Source: Prevotella merdae (GTDB lineage Bacteria; Bacteroidota; Bacteroidia; Bacteroidales; Bacteroidaceae). From it: a stretch of 64,000 bases of DNA. The position numbers and the translations under genes were made by a program. Shown here in pieces: positions 8,601-20,583 of this stretch (position 1 is its first letter; every line of letters begins with the position of its first letter). Under the pieces are notes generated by a model. That model ran no database searches. It was not told the origin of the DNA and was given only the letters and a program-made list of their open reading frames with translations. The stretch spans positions 965,460 to 1,029,459 of the forward strand of contig NZ_LT985323.1 in the NCBI RefSeq assembly GCF_900290275.1. Reading direction: 5' to 3'.

Positions 8601-9602
8601 ATGAAGAAATATTCTCTTGTTTCGTTACTGAGTTTTCTCACACTTCTTCTTGCCTCATGCGGTACCGACAGCCACCACTTCAAGATAGACGGTCATTTGC
8701 TGAACCTCAACCAAGGCGAGTTCTACGTCTATTCGCCTGATGGAAGCGTTACGCATGGCATGGACACTATAAAGGTGCAGGCAGGACGATTCAGTTATCT
8801 TGTAGAGTGCGACCGTCCTATGACCTTGATGATAGTGTTCCCCAACTTCACCGAGCAGCCTGTCTTTGCCGAACCAGGCAAGAGTGTAGACATCAAGGGC
8901 AACGCTTCGCACCTTAAGGAACTTACTGTCAAGGGCACCAAGGCCAACAAATTGATGAATGCATTTCGCGAGCAGATACTATCGGCGTCGCCTGCCGAGA
9001 TAAAGAAGTGTGCCATACAGATGGCCGAGGACAATCCAGAGAGTGCCGTAGCCGTTTATCTGGTGCGCCGTTATCTTGTAGCTGTCGACCGTCCCGATTA
9101 TACTACAGCCGCTCGTCTGCTAAAGCTTATTGTCGAGAAGCAGCCCGACAACCAGTTTGCAGCCAGTCTGCTTGCTTCGTGCAATGGCAAGACAACCATC
9201 AACAATGGGGCAAAGCTTCCACGTTTCTCTGCCAATGACATCAATGGCAAGGTTGTGAACAACGCTACGCTTGCCTCTGTTCCTAATGTGGTGTTCTACG
9301 TATGGGCAACATGGAACTACAGTTCTACATCACAGCTACGCCAGTTGGCCGACAAGGAACGCCAGTCGGATGGCAAGCTTAAGGTTGTAAGCATCTGTCT
9401 TAATCCCGACAAGAACTCGTGCCAGCGTACGTTGAAACAGTATGGTGCCGATAATATTACTACCATATGCGATGGCCGTATGGTGAATGGCGACTTGTTC
9501 AACAAGCTGGGATTGTACAATCTGCCCGACAATATATTGATAAAGAATGGGGCGATAGCCGAGCAGCATATCGAATTCAGCAGACTCATAGGCATGCTTT
9601 AA
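8601..9602 (+). CDS. DUF4369/thioredoxin-fold lipoprotein lacking the CxxC active site
   Basis: A secreted lipoprotein of 333 residues: signal peptide with lipobox LLASC, a DUF4369-like beta domain (FKIDGHLLNLNQGEFYVYSP onward), a helical linker, and a C-terminal thioredoxin/AhpC-like fold. Relatives in Bacteroidales carry a WCxxC redox centre; here the corresponding place reads VWATWNYSS, so both cysteines are missing and disulfide chemistry is unlikely. The remaining fold (KVVSICLNPDKNSC, NLPDNILIKNG with the cis-proline equivalent) is kept, so it may be a binding or chaperone-like protein. Another ATG four codons upstream is possible; the chosen one fits a lipoprotein signal. It converges on the M16 peptidase gene with nine bases between stop codons. 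Confidence 0.75.
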   Translation: MKKYSLVSLLSFLTLLLASCGTDSHHFKIDGHLLNLNQGEFYVYSPDGSVTHGMDTIKVQAGRFSYLVECDRPMTLMIVFPNFTEQPVFAEPGKSVDIKGNASHLKELTVKGTKANKLMNAFREQILSASPAEIKKCAIQMAEDNPESAVAVYLVRRYLVAVDRPDYTTAARLLKLIVEKQPDNQFAASLLASCNGKTTINNGAKLPRFSANDINGKVVNNATLASVPNVVFYVWATWNYSSTSQLRQLADKERQSDGKLKVVSICLNPDKNSCQRTLKQYGADNITTICDGRMVNGDLFNKLGLYNLPDNILIKNGAIAEQHIEFSRLIGML

Positions 9603-9611
9603 AGCGCATGC

Positions 9612-10862
9612 CTATCTTATAATCAGTCTTGTAAGACACTCTTCTGCGAACGTCTCCCTTGCCACTTTCAGCAAGTCGTCTGTTGTCAAGGCGTCTATAT
9701 GCTTGCACAGCCTTGTTATATCCTTCTGCCATCCATAGTGCAGATAACCTTTGGCAAAGTCGAGTGCAAACGATTCGCGCGAGTCGCAAGCTATGCCTAT
9801 TTGGCCCTTTATCTGTTTCTTGGCAGCTCTTAGAGCCGCCTCGCTTATAGGTTTCTCCATAACCTTGTCAAGCTCTCGTCTTATTAGGCGCAAGCAACGG
9901 TTAACGTTGCGTGGATCGCAACCGAAGTAAACGGCCCATAATCCCGTGTCCGAGTAGCTCTGAAGCATACTTTCCACCGTATACACAAGAGCATGGCGCT
10001 CGCGTAGCGATACATTAAGACGGGCATTCATGCCAGGTCCACCAAGTATGTTGTTAAGCAGATACAAGGCTATGCGGCGATTGTCGTGCACGTTGTAGGC
10101 ACGTGTACCAATCATCACATGTGCCAGATGCGTGTCCATGTGGTGTTCTATGTGCTGTGCCTTATACGGCGGAAGTGGTGTGGCTGGGGCTGTTATTGGC
10201 AAAGCCATATCCGTTGATGACGAAATCGATGTTATAGATGCAGCCGAAGCCTTCTCAAGCAATCTTACAAGTTTCTCAAACTTAACATCTCCATAAGCAA
10301 AGAACACGCAGTTGTCCGGTCTGTAATATCTACGTGTAAAGCGCAGGGCATCCTCGGTCTTGTATGTGCGCAACTGTTGGGCAGTACCAAGAATGTTGTG
10401 CCCGAGCGGATGGCCCTTAAATATGGCATTCTCGAAGAGGTCGTACACAAGTTCGGATGGAGAGTCGTTGTAGCTCTCAATCTCGTCTACAATAACCTCT
10501 ACCTCCTTGTCTATCTCTGCCTGAGGATAAGTGCTGTTAAACACAATGTCGGTAAGCAAGTCCACAGCGCGGTCTATGTTGCCCTTCAGTACGGCAGCAT
10601 GATATACCGTCTCCTCCTTGTTGGTAAAGGCGTTTAGGTCGCCGCCAACGCTCTCCAAATAGCCAAGTATGTTCATCGAAGTGCGTCGGCTTGTGCCCTT
10701 GAAGGTGGTATGCTCACAAAAGTGTGCCATACCTTCTTCCTTGCCCTTTTCCTCGTTGCGTGTTCCGGCAGCCACGGCATAGCCACAATAAACCACCGGC
10801 GATGCCGACGGCAGATGAATAACGCGCAGACCGTTGGTCAGCGTATGTGTATTATAATTCAT
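9612..10862 (-). CDS. M16 family (pitrilysin/insulinase-type) zinc metallopeptidase
   Basis: A 416-residue peptidase of the processing-peptidase-like group. The inverted zinc motif HxxEH is present as HFCEH (His47, Glu50, His51), and the distal glutamate lies in EVEVIVDEIESY. The C-terminal half (NNILGGPGMNARLNVSLRE) matches the second M16 domain, which closes over the substrate. There is no signal peptide, so a cytoplasmic or inner-face location is likely. Such proteins degrade peptides; the exact substrate is unknown. The promoter lies about 40 bases upstream and is divergent from the beta-galactosidase promoter. Confidence 0.9.
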   Translation of the reverse strand: MNYNTHTLTNGLRVIHLPSASPVVYCGYAVAAGTRNEEKGKEEGMAHFCEHTTFKGTSRRTSMNILGYLESVGGDLNAFTNKEETVYHAAVLKGNIDRAVDLLTDIVFNSTYPQAEIDKEVEVIVDEIESYNDSPSELVYDLFENAIFKGHPLGHNILGTAQQLRTYKTEDALRFTRRYYRPDNCVFFAYGDVKFEKLVRLLEKASAASITSISSSTDMALPITAPATPLPPYKAQHIEHHMDTHLAHVMIGTRAYNVHDNRRIALYLLNNILGGPGMNARLNVSLRERHALVYTVESMLQSYSDTGLWAVYFGCDPRNVNRCLRLIRRELDKVMEKPISEAALRAAKKQIKGQIGIACDSRESFALDFAKGYLHYGWQKDITRLCKHIDALTTDDLLKVARETFAEECLTRLIIR

Positions 10863-10899
10863 TTCAGTTGCTTTTTGTTTCGTTTTTCTTTACTATCTG

Positions 10900-10907
10900 C
10901 AAAGGTA
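10900..10907 (-). promoter_or_regulatory. -7 promoter element of the M16 peptidase gene
   Basis: On the minus strand TACCTTTG, a full TAnnTTTG match, about 40 bases before the start codon. Confidence 0.65.
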
Positions 10908-11013
10908 CACTTTTTTCGTATGTATATCGTTCATTCTTTGCCGTTTATAGTTCATTCTTTGTCGCTTATCATTCATTAACACACAAGCCGACACAATAAT
11001 CGGTTATTTTCTG

Positions 11014-11021
11014 TAATTTTG
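11014..11021 (+). promoter_or_regulatory. -7 promoter element of the GH2 beta-galactosidase gene
   Basis: TAATTTTG matches TAnnTTTG, about 70 bases before the ATG, in the divergent spacer with the M16 gene. Confidence 0.6.
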
Positions 11022-11043
11022 TAGTCGTTATAATCTTATTTAA

Positions 11044-14253
<3,210 letters not shown>

Positions 14254-14280
14254 TAAGTACATTGGCGTATGCCAAACAAA

Positions 14281-14320
14281 AATCAAACAGCACGCTCCTA
14301 TTGGGGTGTGCTGTTTGATT
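14281..14320 (+). terminator. Hairpin terminator after lacZ
   Basis: A perfect 13-base stem, AATCAAACAGCAC pairing with GTGCTGTTTGATT, about 30 bases after the stop codon. It lies upstream of the next gene's start. Confidence 0.85.
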
Positions 14321-14370
14321 TAACCTTGTTTATTCTTAATTTAAGCCTAACTAACCTATATTGCATTATT

Positions 14371-15669
14371 ATGGAACAACTACTCCATTACATCTGGAAA
14401 CACCGCATACTGCCATTGCACGAGATGCACACTACCGATGGACGCACGGTGGAGGTGATTGACCCTGGATTGCACAACACACATGCAGGTCCCGACTTTT
14501 TTAATGCCAAACTGCGCATCGGCGGCACGTTGTGGGTGGGCAATGTGGAGATACACGAACGCTCGGCCGACTGGGTGCTGCATCAGCACGACCAAGATCC
14601 TGCCTACAACAATGTGGTGTTGCATGTGGCGTCGGTAATAGATGCCGATGTGCAGACCATGGACGGGACGCATCCGCCACAGATGGAGCTAAAGGTTCCT
14701 AAATATGTGCTCAACAACTACCGCCGTCTGTTGGCTGCCGATCGTTATCCGCCGTGCCGCGACACAGTTATGCAGTTGCCTAAACTTACTATACATTCGT
14801 GGATGAGTGTGCTTGGCGCCGAGCGTCTTGCCGACAAGTGCGAAGCCATAAACCAACGTGTGAAGATGGCTGGCGGCTCTTGGGAACAGGCTTTCTTTGC
14901 CACCATAGCACGCAGCTTTGGGTTTGGAGTCAACAGCGAGGCATTTGAGCAATGGGCTGCACGCTTGCCGTTTATGCAGGTGGCTCATCATCGCGACGAT
15001 CCTTTTCAGGTTGAGGCTCTGTTTATAGGCTCTGCCGGATTGCTCGACACCACGACCATGAACGAGCGTCAACGGACAGCAGCTACAGCCGATGCCTACT
15101 TTAAGAGACTGCAAACCGAGTGGAATTATCTTGCGCATAAGTTTAACCTTTCTGCCATGCCTCGGCAGACGTGGCGCTTCCTACGTCTGCGTCCGCAGAA
15201 CTTCCCGTACATCAGATTGTCGCAACTGGCTCAGCTCTATTGCTCGCGACGTGCCGAACTGGCCAACATCACCACGTGTCAAAATATAGACGACATACGC
15301 AAAAGACTGCGAACGGAGACTTCCGAATATTGGCGGACACATTACACCTTCGGTAATGAGAGCCGCGATTGTGCCAAACATCTGTCTGCCGCTTCCATCG
15401 ACATCCTCATCGTTAATGCCGTGGTGCCTATGCTGCATGCCTATGGCTGCCATCGGCAGGACGAGCTGCTTGTTAAGCGTGCCGCAGATATACTCGAATC
15501 GTTGCCTCCCGAGGATAACACACATATACGCCTTTGGCAAGAGTGTGGCATAACAGCTGACAATGCTGCCGACACACAGGCGCTTATACAGCTGCACACA
15601 CGCTACTGCGAGCGTAAAGACTGCCTAAGGTGCAGGTTTGGATACCATAGCATGAAGAGAGAAAAATAA
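14371..15669 (+). CDS. DUF2851 family protein
   Basis: A 432-residue protein of a conserved Bacteroidetes family without known function. Recognisable features are the N-terminal MEQLLHYIWKHRILP, the motif VIDPGLHNTHAGPDFFNAKL and VGNVEIHERSADWVLHQHD, followed by an alpha-helical half and a cysteine pair near the C terminus (ERKDCLRCRFG). No signal peptide or membrane segment is visible. The PD/E pattern of the N-terminal part could suggest a nuclease-like fold, but that is only a guess. In-frame codons upstream run through the lacZ terminator and were excluded. Confidence 0.85.
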   Translation: MEQLLHYIWKHRILPLHEMHTTDGRTVEVIDPGLHNTHAGPDFFNAKLRIGGTLWVGNVEIHERSADWVLHQHDQDPAYNNVVLHVASVIDADVQTMDGTHPPQMELKVPKYVLNNYRRLLAADRYPPCRDTVMQLPKLTIHSWMSVLGAERLADKCEAINQRVKMAGGSWEQAFFATIARSFGFGVNSEAFEQWAARLPFMQVAHHRDDPFQVEALFIGSAGLLDTTTMNERQRTAATADAYFKRLQTEWNYLAHKFNLSAMPRQTWRFLRLRPQNFPYIRLSQLAQLYCSRRAELANITTCQNIDDIRKRLRTETSEYWRTHYTFGNESRDCAKHLSAASIDILIVNAVVPMLHAYGCHRQDELLVKRAADILESLPPEDNTHIRLWQECGITADNAADTQALIQLHTRYCERKDCLRCRFGYHSMKREK

Positions 15670-15670
15670 A

Positions 15671-15723
15671 AACAATTAACGGCAATCACACGAACCATAT
15701 CCGTGTAATTGCCGTTAATTGTT
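15671..15723. terminator. Bidirectional hairpin terminator between convergent genes
   Basis: A 22-base stem begins AACAATTAACGGCAAT and ends ATTGCCGTTAATTGTT, with a small loop. It sits between the DUF2851 gene and the leftward small gene. Its core is shared with the hairpin at 8471-8508. Confidence 0.85.
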
Positions 15724-15772
15724 TATTGTGCTATTACGTTTTGCCGTTAGTTGTTTATTGTTGCGTTACGCT

Positions 15773-16192
15773 TTACTTGCGCTCCCAAATATACAGATGT
15801 GATGTAGAGCCATGCTCGGGTGCATCCTCCTTGCGGTCGCCGAAGAGGGCTGTATTGGCAGGAGTTACGAAGCAGTCGTTAGGATTAACTGTCTGCGTAT
15901 CCTTAAGCACGCCGAAGGCATTGAGGTAGAACGCTGGTGTATTGGTGAACGAGATGGTTGTGCGGTTGAGCATAGCCTGTAGCTCCTCACCTGTCACAGC
16001 TACCGTATTGCCGTTGGCATCCACGCGCTTGGTGTTGAAGTAGCTTGTTATCTCGAATGTAAGACCGTCGTTGTACGTATTGCGCAGATACTTCAATACG
16101 TCGGCGTTGATGCCGCTTGTAGATATTGTAATGCCCGTCTGCGAGTAGGTTGTGGTAAGGCGCACAATGTTGCCGTTGATGCTCATCTCCAT
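15773..16192 (-). CDS. Small hypothetical protein, possibly a lipocalin-like fragment
   Basis: I do not recognise this 139-residue protein. It is rich in alternating polar/hydrophobic residues and in threonine (GNIVRLTTTYSQTGITIST, TNTPAFYLNAFGVL) and looks like a run of beta strands, as in the C-terminal half of secreted lipocalin-like Bacteroidales proteins. There is no signal peptide at this start. The frame stays open for about 70 codons upstream without an ATG, which could mean a truncated gene. Against that, a -7 element on the same strand lies about 75 bases upstream, so the short form may be expressed as such. A second ATG two codons in is possible. Confidence 0.5.
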   Translation of the reverse strand: MEMSINGNIVRLTTTYSQTGITISTSGINADVLKYLRNTYNDGLTFEITSYFNTKRVDANGNTVAVTGEELQAMLNRTTISFTNTPAFYLNAFGVLKDTQTVNPNDCFVTPANTALFGDRKEDAPEHGSTSHLYIWERK

Positions 16193-16268
16193 TGTAGATG
16201 AGGGGCTGTTACCTTTTTCTTGTGAATATAAAAGTGGTTGTTTTATAGATAATGTTAAAAATAGGTCG

Positions 16269-16276
16269 CAAAGATA
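16269..16276 (-). promoter_or_regulatory. -7 promoter element of the small hypothetical gene
   Basis: On the minus strand TATCTTTG matches TAnnTTTG, giving a leader of about 70 bases before the ATG. Confidence 0.5.
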
Positions 16277-16374
16277 TGAATAAAAATTGAAAACAAACGC
16301 AAATATACAGGAAAAATTAGCTAATCGGGTAGATGGAATTATAGAAGGTTTTGTGCGACTATCCGCTTCTGCTG

Positions 16375-16462
16375 TTTCGATTAGCCTCGTGATGTCTTTC
16401 GATTAGCCTCGTGATGTATATCGATTAGCCTCGTTATGTCTTTCGATTACTCTCGTGAGCCT
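16375..16462. repeat. 22-bp tandem repeat, four units
   Basis: Four head-to-tail units of exactly 22 bases with the core TTTCGATTAGCCTCGTGATG; the last two carry a few changes. No ORF uses it. It lies in the roughly 1-kb gene-free stretch 16193-17189; I see no convincing gene in that stretch. Confidence 0.85.
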
Positions 16463-16512
16463 ATTATATAAGGTTCATCCAGAATATGGAGCGATACAAT
16501 TATGAACTTATA

Positions 16513-16624
16513 AGTAGCGGAGGTCTCCGGCCTCCGCAGCACCAAGTCGAATACAAATCATCATCATTACTAATAATAGAGTTTGTATCATTGATTGGTG
16601 CGGAGGCCGGAGACCTCCGCTACT
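16513..16624. repeat. Large inverted repeat of palindromic units (AGTAGCGGAGGTC family)
   Basis: Left arm AGTAGCGGAGGTCTCCGGCC continuing TCCGCA, and its perfect reverse complement as right arm, enclose about 60 bases. Each arm also contains an internal palindrome (GGAGGTCTCC / CCGG). Related cores occur in the hairpins at 38191-38230 and 49308-49334. Confidence 0.8.
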
Positions 16625-16976
16625 ATATAATCTCTTGTGACGCCTTTTGATTGTTCCAATTAGTCTATTCGAGCAATCGATTTTTAGGCTTTCTGCTGTT
16701 TAAATCAGCTCGTTGTCTGCCAGTTTCCTTTCAAATCTGATAGAGAAGCTTCTATTTTGCGCTACTAACGTGTGCGTCAAGTATAAGTAAAGTTAAAGTA
16801 AAATGGTTTTACTAATGCCTTTTTATGCTTACGAGAGCAAAATCAAGCACGTTTTATGTGAATTTTGCGGCTTTTTGCGTCTTTATAGATGTGTTTTTGG
16901 CTGATATTATATATGTATTCTGTAATCGTTGTAACTGTAAGTTGTTGATAATTAGCCGTTTAGATAAAGATGGCGT

Positions 16977-17146
16977 GTTCCAGTTCCAGTTGTTCCAGTT
17001 GTTCCAATTATTGTTTTCTACATTCCAATCCTCTTTCTTTATATATATAACTACTTAATAATCAATTAATTATATAGTCTATAGAAAAGGGTGTTACATG
17101 TGGATACTCTATTTGGAATAACTGGAAGAACTGGAATAACTGGAAC
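16977..17146. repeat. Inverted pair of short tandem repeats (TTCCAGTTG / AACTGGAA)
   Basis: At 16977-17013 the motif TTCCAGTT recurs three to four times; at 17112-17146 its complement AACTGGAA recurs four times. The two tracts could fold into a long stem with a loop of about 100 bases. They lie just beyond the 3' end of the phosphoethanolamine transferase gene, where they might act as 3' end structure of the operon. Confidence 0.75.
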
Positions 17147-17189
17147 ATCATGCCCCCAAAAGAATATTATTTGTAGAGGTACAGCCTTT

Positions 17190-18893
17190 CTACTTGATGC
17201 CATACATTACCAAGGGCACAGCATGGTTATGGTCGTTGAGGTAATGGCGTGTGCCAAGACGATAACGTGGGTTGGTGAGCGAGAGGCTGTCGACACGTGC
17301 ACGGGTCTCAATACCTGCCAAACCAAGCAGCGTTGGGAATACGGAGGCATTGCTCTGTACACCCTTCTTTCGGTTGCCAAGCATGGCCCTAAACTCTATA
17401 GGGTGCTGCGTGGCATACGTCTTTGATGTCCACACAATCAGCGGCACGTCGGTGTCGTATTGCGACGGACGTGGCGAGGCGTGTAGGAACAAGCGGCGAT
17501 GGTCGTCAAAGATGTTCTCGCCGTGGTCGGATGTGTACATCAAGGTAGAGGCACAACCCTGCTTGCGAAGCATGCCTATAAGCTTGGCAAGTATGCGGTC
17601 GGTTTGCAATATGGTGTTGTCGTAAGCGTTGAGCAGCTGCGGTCGGTTCTTTGCCTTTGCCTCTGTAGGTATGTCGGGCAGAAAGCGGGCATTGCTTTGG
17701 GCATATCGGTCGCGATAGTTGAAGTGGGAACCGTATGTGTGCAACACCACGAGCAGCTTGTTGTGGCGCTCGTCCAGCACTCGTTGTACGTACGGCAGCA
17801 ACAGCTCGTCGCTGTATTTATCGTCCTCATTATCGCCAGCATAGTCGTCGCGTATAAAGTGGCAATAGTTGGCTTCGCTGCCAAGGAAGTCGATATACGA
17901 GTGGTTGCGGCGCTGATTAGACAAGAATACGGTGTGGAACCCAGCCTCTCTGAAGGCGGCTATCAATCCCTTCTCGCTGTACAGACGGTCGTGGTCCTCG
18001 GCTGTGGCGGCAGATAGGAGCATTGGCACACTCTTGTGTGTGGTGTTCGACTGCGACCTCACGTTCTTGAACACAATAAGTCCAGGCGTCTTCATCAGCT
18101 GCGGATTGGTGGGGCGATGGTATCCGTAAAGCTGAAAATTGGCAGAGCGGGCAGTTTCGCCTATTACCAGCACATACACCTCGGCAGAATCCTTGGCGTG
18201 TGTAGGACGGGCATTGAACTTGAAGCCAGCCACATTCTGCTGATAGTGTGCCGACCGCCAACTCTCCTTTACGGCAAGACCAAGATTGTAGAACACGTTG
18301 ATGGGGTACATATTGTCCGACAGACGATACTCAAACTTGCCCTCCTTCTCATTGCCTTCGGGATACTGATAGTAGCACAGCTTGGTAAGGGTGGCAAAAA
18401 CGAGGATGCCTATAAGCGACAGGCGGCGTGCCGTATGCCTGAACTTATCGTCCAACATGATGTGTTTGGTCCACTGAATGGCGGCTATCACGAGCAGCGG
18501 TAGATACAGTATGAACACTCCGGCTACTGCTGGCACAAGATTGTCAAGCAGCTCCATTGCCTCACCAGGATTGGTGGTGAGCAGGTTGAGGAACATATCC
18601 ACAGCTATTACTCCGCTGCCATACAGATATATCAGCACCATCTGGAAGGCAGCGAAGAACACCAACAAGAAGAGTATCCATACCTGACGTCCTGCCTTTG
18701 CCGACATAGACATCAACAACGAATAGGCAAACAAGGGCAAAAAGACATTGGCTACGCATGCCGTCAACGGCATTTGCTCGGTAAAGCAAAGGGCTACGTT
18801 GGGCACAAGCAGACCAAGGATGGTGTAGAAGTAAAGGAAGCGGGGTGAAAGCAGATTGCGCATAAATTCTTTAATAGACATCCCCATCTGCAC
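17190..18893 (-). CDS. Phosphoethanolamine transferase (EptA-like), sulfatase superfamily
   Basis: Transfers phosphoethanolamine from phosphatidylethanolamine to an acceptor such as lipid A or another surface glycan. The 567-residue protein has about five N-terminal membrane helices (residues 15-185) and a periplasmic alkaline-phosphatase-fold domain. The nucleophile is expected to be Thr247 in VIGETARSANFQLYGY, and the metal site includes YTSDHGENIFDD near residue 455. This pattern and the helices mark it as EptA/CptA type rather than a true sulfatase (no C/S-x-P-x-R). It is last in the operon after susD (21 bases apart), an unusual partner for a SusCD pair. In this order such enzymes modify lipid A with phosphoethanolamine; the acceptor here is not proven. 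Confidence 0.88.
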   Translation of the reverse strand: MQMGMSIKEFMRNLLSPRFLYFYTILGLLVPNVALCFTEQMPLTACVANVFLPLFAYSLLMSMSAKAGRQVWILFLLVFFAAFQMVLIYLYGSGVIAVDMFLNLLTTNPGEAMELLDNLVPAVAGVFILYLPLLVIAAIQWTKHIMLDDKFRHTARRLSLIGILVFATLTKLCYYQYPEGNEKEGKFEYRLSDNMYPINVFYNLGLAVKESWRSAHYQQNVAGFKFNARPTHAKDSAEVYVLVIGETARSANFQLYGYHRPTNPQLMKTPGLIVFKNVRSQSNTTHKSVPMLLSAATAEDHDRLYSEKGLIAAFREAGFHTVFLSNQRRNHSYIDFLGSEANYCHFIRDDYAGDNEDDKYSDELLLPYVQRVLDERHNKLLVVLHTYGSHFNYRDRYAQSNARFLPDIPTEAKAKNRPQLLNAYDNTILQTDRILAKLIGMLRKQGCASTLMYTSDHGENIFDDHRRLFLHASPRPSQYDTDVPLIVWTSKTYATQHPIEFRAMLGNRKKGVQSNASVFPTLLGLAGIETRARVDSLSLTNPRYRLGTRHYLNDHNHAVPLVMYGIK

Positions 18894-18914
18894 AAAGGCG
18901 GATGGGGATGCGGG

Positions 18915-20558
18915 TTAATAACCTTCGTTTTGTTTCCAGTTCTTATTCTCTTGCATTATAGCCTTAGGCACGGGGAGGATGCGGCACGACTTGTCGAAGC
19001 GTGCGCCAGGGAATCCCTTGCGGTGGAATCCGTACTCGTTCTCGAATGTTCCGAAACGTATCATGTCGTTGCGACGCCAGTTTTCGTCTACAAACTCGCG
19101 GCCACGCTCGTCGAGAATGTCCTGTAATGTAGGTGTGCCAATAAACTGCGGAGCGTGCACATAGCTGCGTATCTGGTTGAGAAGCGACTGAGGTGTGTCC
19201 TCGTTGGTTTGCTGTGCGCCACGCAGCAGAGCCTCTGCCTTGGTAAGGATGATGTCGGCATAGCGGAAGATTGGCACGTCGTTGCTCTGGTTGCGCTCGT
19301 AAGAGGCATACTCGTTTGGGTTGGGATAGAACTTCAACGAACGGTAACCTTGGCTCCAACCCTTAGGTGTTGCGCCGCAGTCGAGCTGTTGGCGGGCTGT
19401 CTCGCTGGCGTCCTTAAGTTGTATCTTCTTAGAGAGCACCAGCTGCTCGCCCTTGTATATATACGGATTGGCAGTAGGCTCGCCGGTAAGAGCGTCGTGA
19501 ATGAACACCTTGCCGTCGGTTGTGGCACCAAGGATTATGTCGTTGCGGTCGTCGCCGGGTAGAGTAAAGAGGTTGGCAAACTCTTCGTTCATGGCACATA
19601 TACCAGCACACGACTTGTTCATCTTGCCGCCAAGATAGCCCATAGAGTCGCCGCCATCCACCTTGCGGAAGGTGCGATATTGGCCGTACTTCAGTCCCTG
19701 TGCGCTTACCTTATCGTATGGCATGGCATAGATAAAGTCCTTGATGTGTACTCCGTTGTTGTAGAGGAACTTCTTGCGGTAGGCATCGTCAAGATTAAAC
19801 AGATGGCTCTTGATGATGTCGTCGCACATAGCCACACACTCGTCGAGCTTGTTGTTGACGGAAGTTGCAGCATCATAGTCGGCTACCTTGGCGCATGTGT
19901 ACACACCCCAGTTGATGTATAGCTTCACCAGCAGAGCCTCAGCCATCCAGCGGTTGGGCTTGCCGTAGGTTGCAGCGTTGTTCTTGTCGGACAGTATTGG
20001 CAAGCACTCCTTAAGCTCCTTCTCTATGAAGGCAGCCACCTCGGCACGTGGCTTACGCTCTACAGCCTCGCCATCGTCGGGCACACGGTCGAGCACGGGT
20101 ACGTCGCCGAAGCTGTCCATAAGAATGAAGTGGTAGAAGGCACGCATGGTGCGCGCCTGCGCTATCTGCATAGCCTTGCTGTTGTTGCCGGCAAGGTCGT
20201 CTATAAACTGGTTGCACTTGGTTATGCCCGAGGCAAGGTCGGCCCAATAGTTTAGTGGCTTGTTCTCGGGGTTGAAGTTGTGCAAGGTTGGGTTTACGTT
20301 CTCGGCGCTGTCGTAGTAGTCGCCGTCAAAGCTTATGCCTGCTGCCTCGTCTGATGCAAAGGTCTGCGTGCGATTGTAGTTGTTGCCCAACTGTGTGCGG
20401 AAGGCATAGTAGACGTCGGACATCTTAGCCTCAAGCGCTATCTCCGACTCGGTGGGGTATTCGGTATATTTCGACTTTACGTCTACATCAAGGTCGGTAC
20501 AGCTTGTGGCAAGCACAAGTGCCGATGATGCCAACGCGTATATTATTGACTTATTCAT
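18915..20558 (-). CDS. SusD/RagB family outer-membrane lipoprotein
   Basis: The surface lid lipoprotein that works with the SusC channel to capture glycans or peptides. The 547-residue protein has a lipobox (LVLATSC, Cys20), the helical TPR-like SusD scaffold, and family signatures: ARTMRAFYHFILMDSFGDVPVL, then the C-terminal IFRYADIILTKAEALLRG and WRRNDMIRFGTFENEYGFH. It starts 25 bases after the susC stop codon. Ligand cannot be read from the sequence; no glycoside hydrolase is encoded next to it. Confidence 0.93.
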   Translation of the reverse strand: MNKSIIYALASSALVLATSCTDLDVDVKSKYTEYPTESEIALEAKMSDVYYAFRTQLGNNYNRTQTFASDEAAGISFDGDYYDSAENVNPTLHNFNPENKPLNYWADLASGITKCNQFIDDLAGNNSKAMQIAQARTMRAFYHFILMDSFGDVPVLDRVPDDGEAVERKPRAEVAAFIEKELKECLPILSDKNNAATYGKPNRWMAEALLVKLYINWGVYTCAKVADYDAATSVNNKLDECVAMCDDIIKSHLFNLDDAYRKKFLYNNGVHIKDFIYAMPYDKVSAQGLKYGQYRTFRKVDGGDSMGYLGGKMNKSCAGICAMNEEFANLFTLPGDDRNDIILGATTDGKVFIHDALTGEPTANPYIYKGEQLVLSKKIQLKDASETARQQLDCGATPKGWSQGYRSLKFYPNPNEYASYERNQSNDVPIFRYADIILTKAEALLRGAQQTNEDTPQSLLNQIRSYVHAPQFIGTPTLQDILDERGREFVDENWRRNDMIRFGTFENEYGFHRKGFPGARFDKSCRILPVPKAIMQENKNWKQNEGY

Positions 20559-20583
20559 TGCTTTTAATCTGTTTAGGGTTTTA

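Noticed and set aside
15773-16402. Longer version of the small hypothetical gene reaching upstream to 16402
   Set aside because: The extra codons include the -7 promoter sequence and AT-rich spacer and lack an ATG.
16375-16462. CRISPR-like short repeats
   Set aside because: The 22-bp units are directly adjacent without spacers and no cas genes are present; this is a simple tandem array. The same applies to the AT-rich arrays at 2134 and 51814.
16825-17058. Open frame of 77 codons in the gene-free kilobase
   Set aside because: Composition is AT-rich and low-complexity, it overlaps the TTCCAGTT repeat and shows no recognisable protein features or promoter.
17499-18017. Long antisense open frames opposite the phosphoethanolamine transferase and other GC-rich genes
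   Set aside because: They are shadows of strongly biased coding sequence on the other strand, lack promoters and show no family motifs.
17190-18893. Sulfatase assignment for the alkaline-phosphatase-fold enzyme
   Set aside because: There is no C/S-x-P-x-R maturation motif, while the membrane helices and GETAR motif fit phosphoethanolamine transferases.
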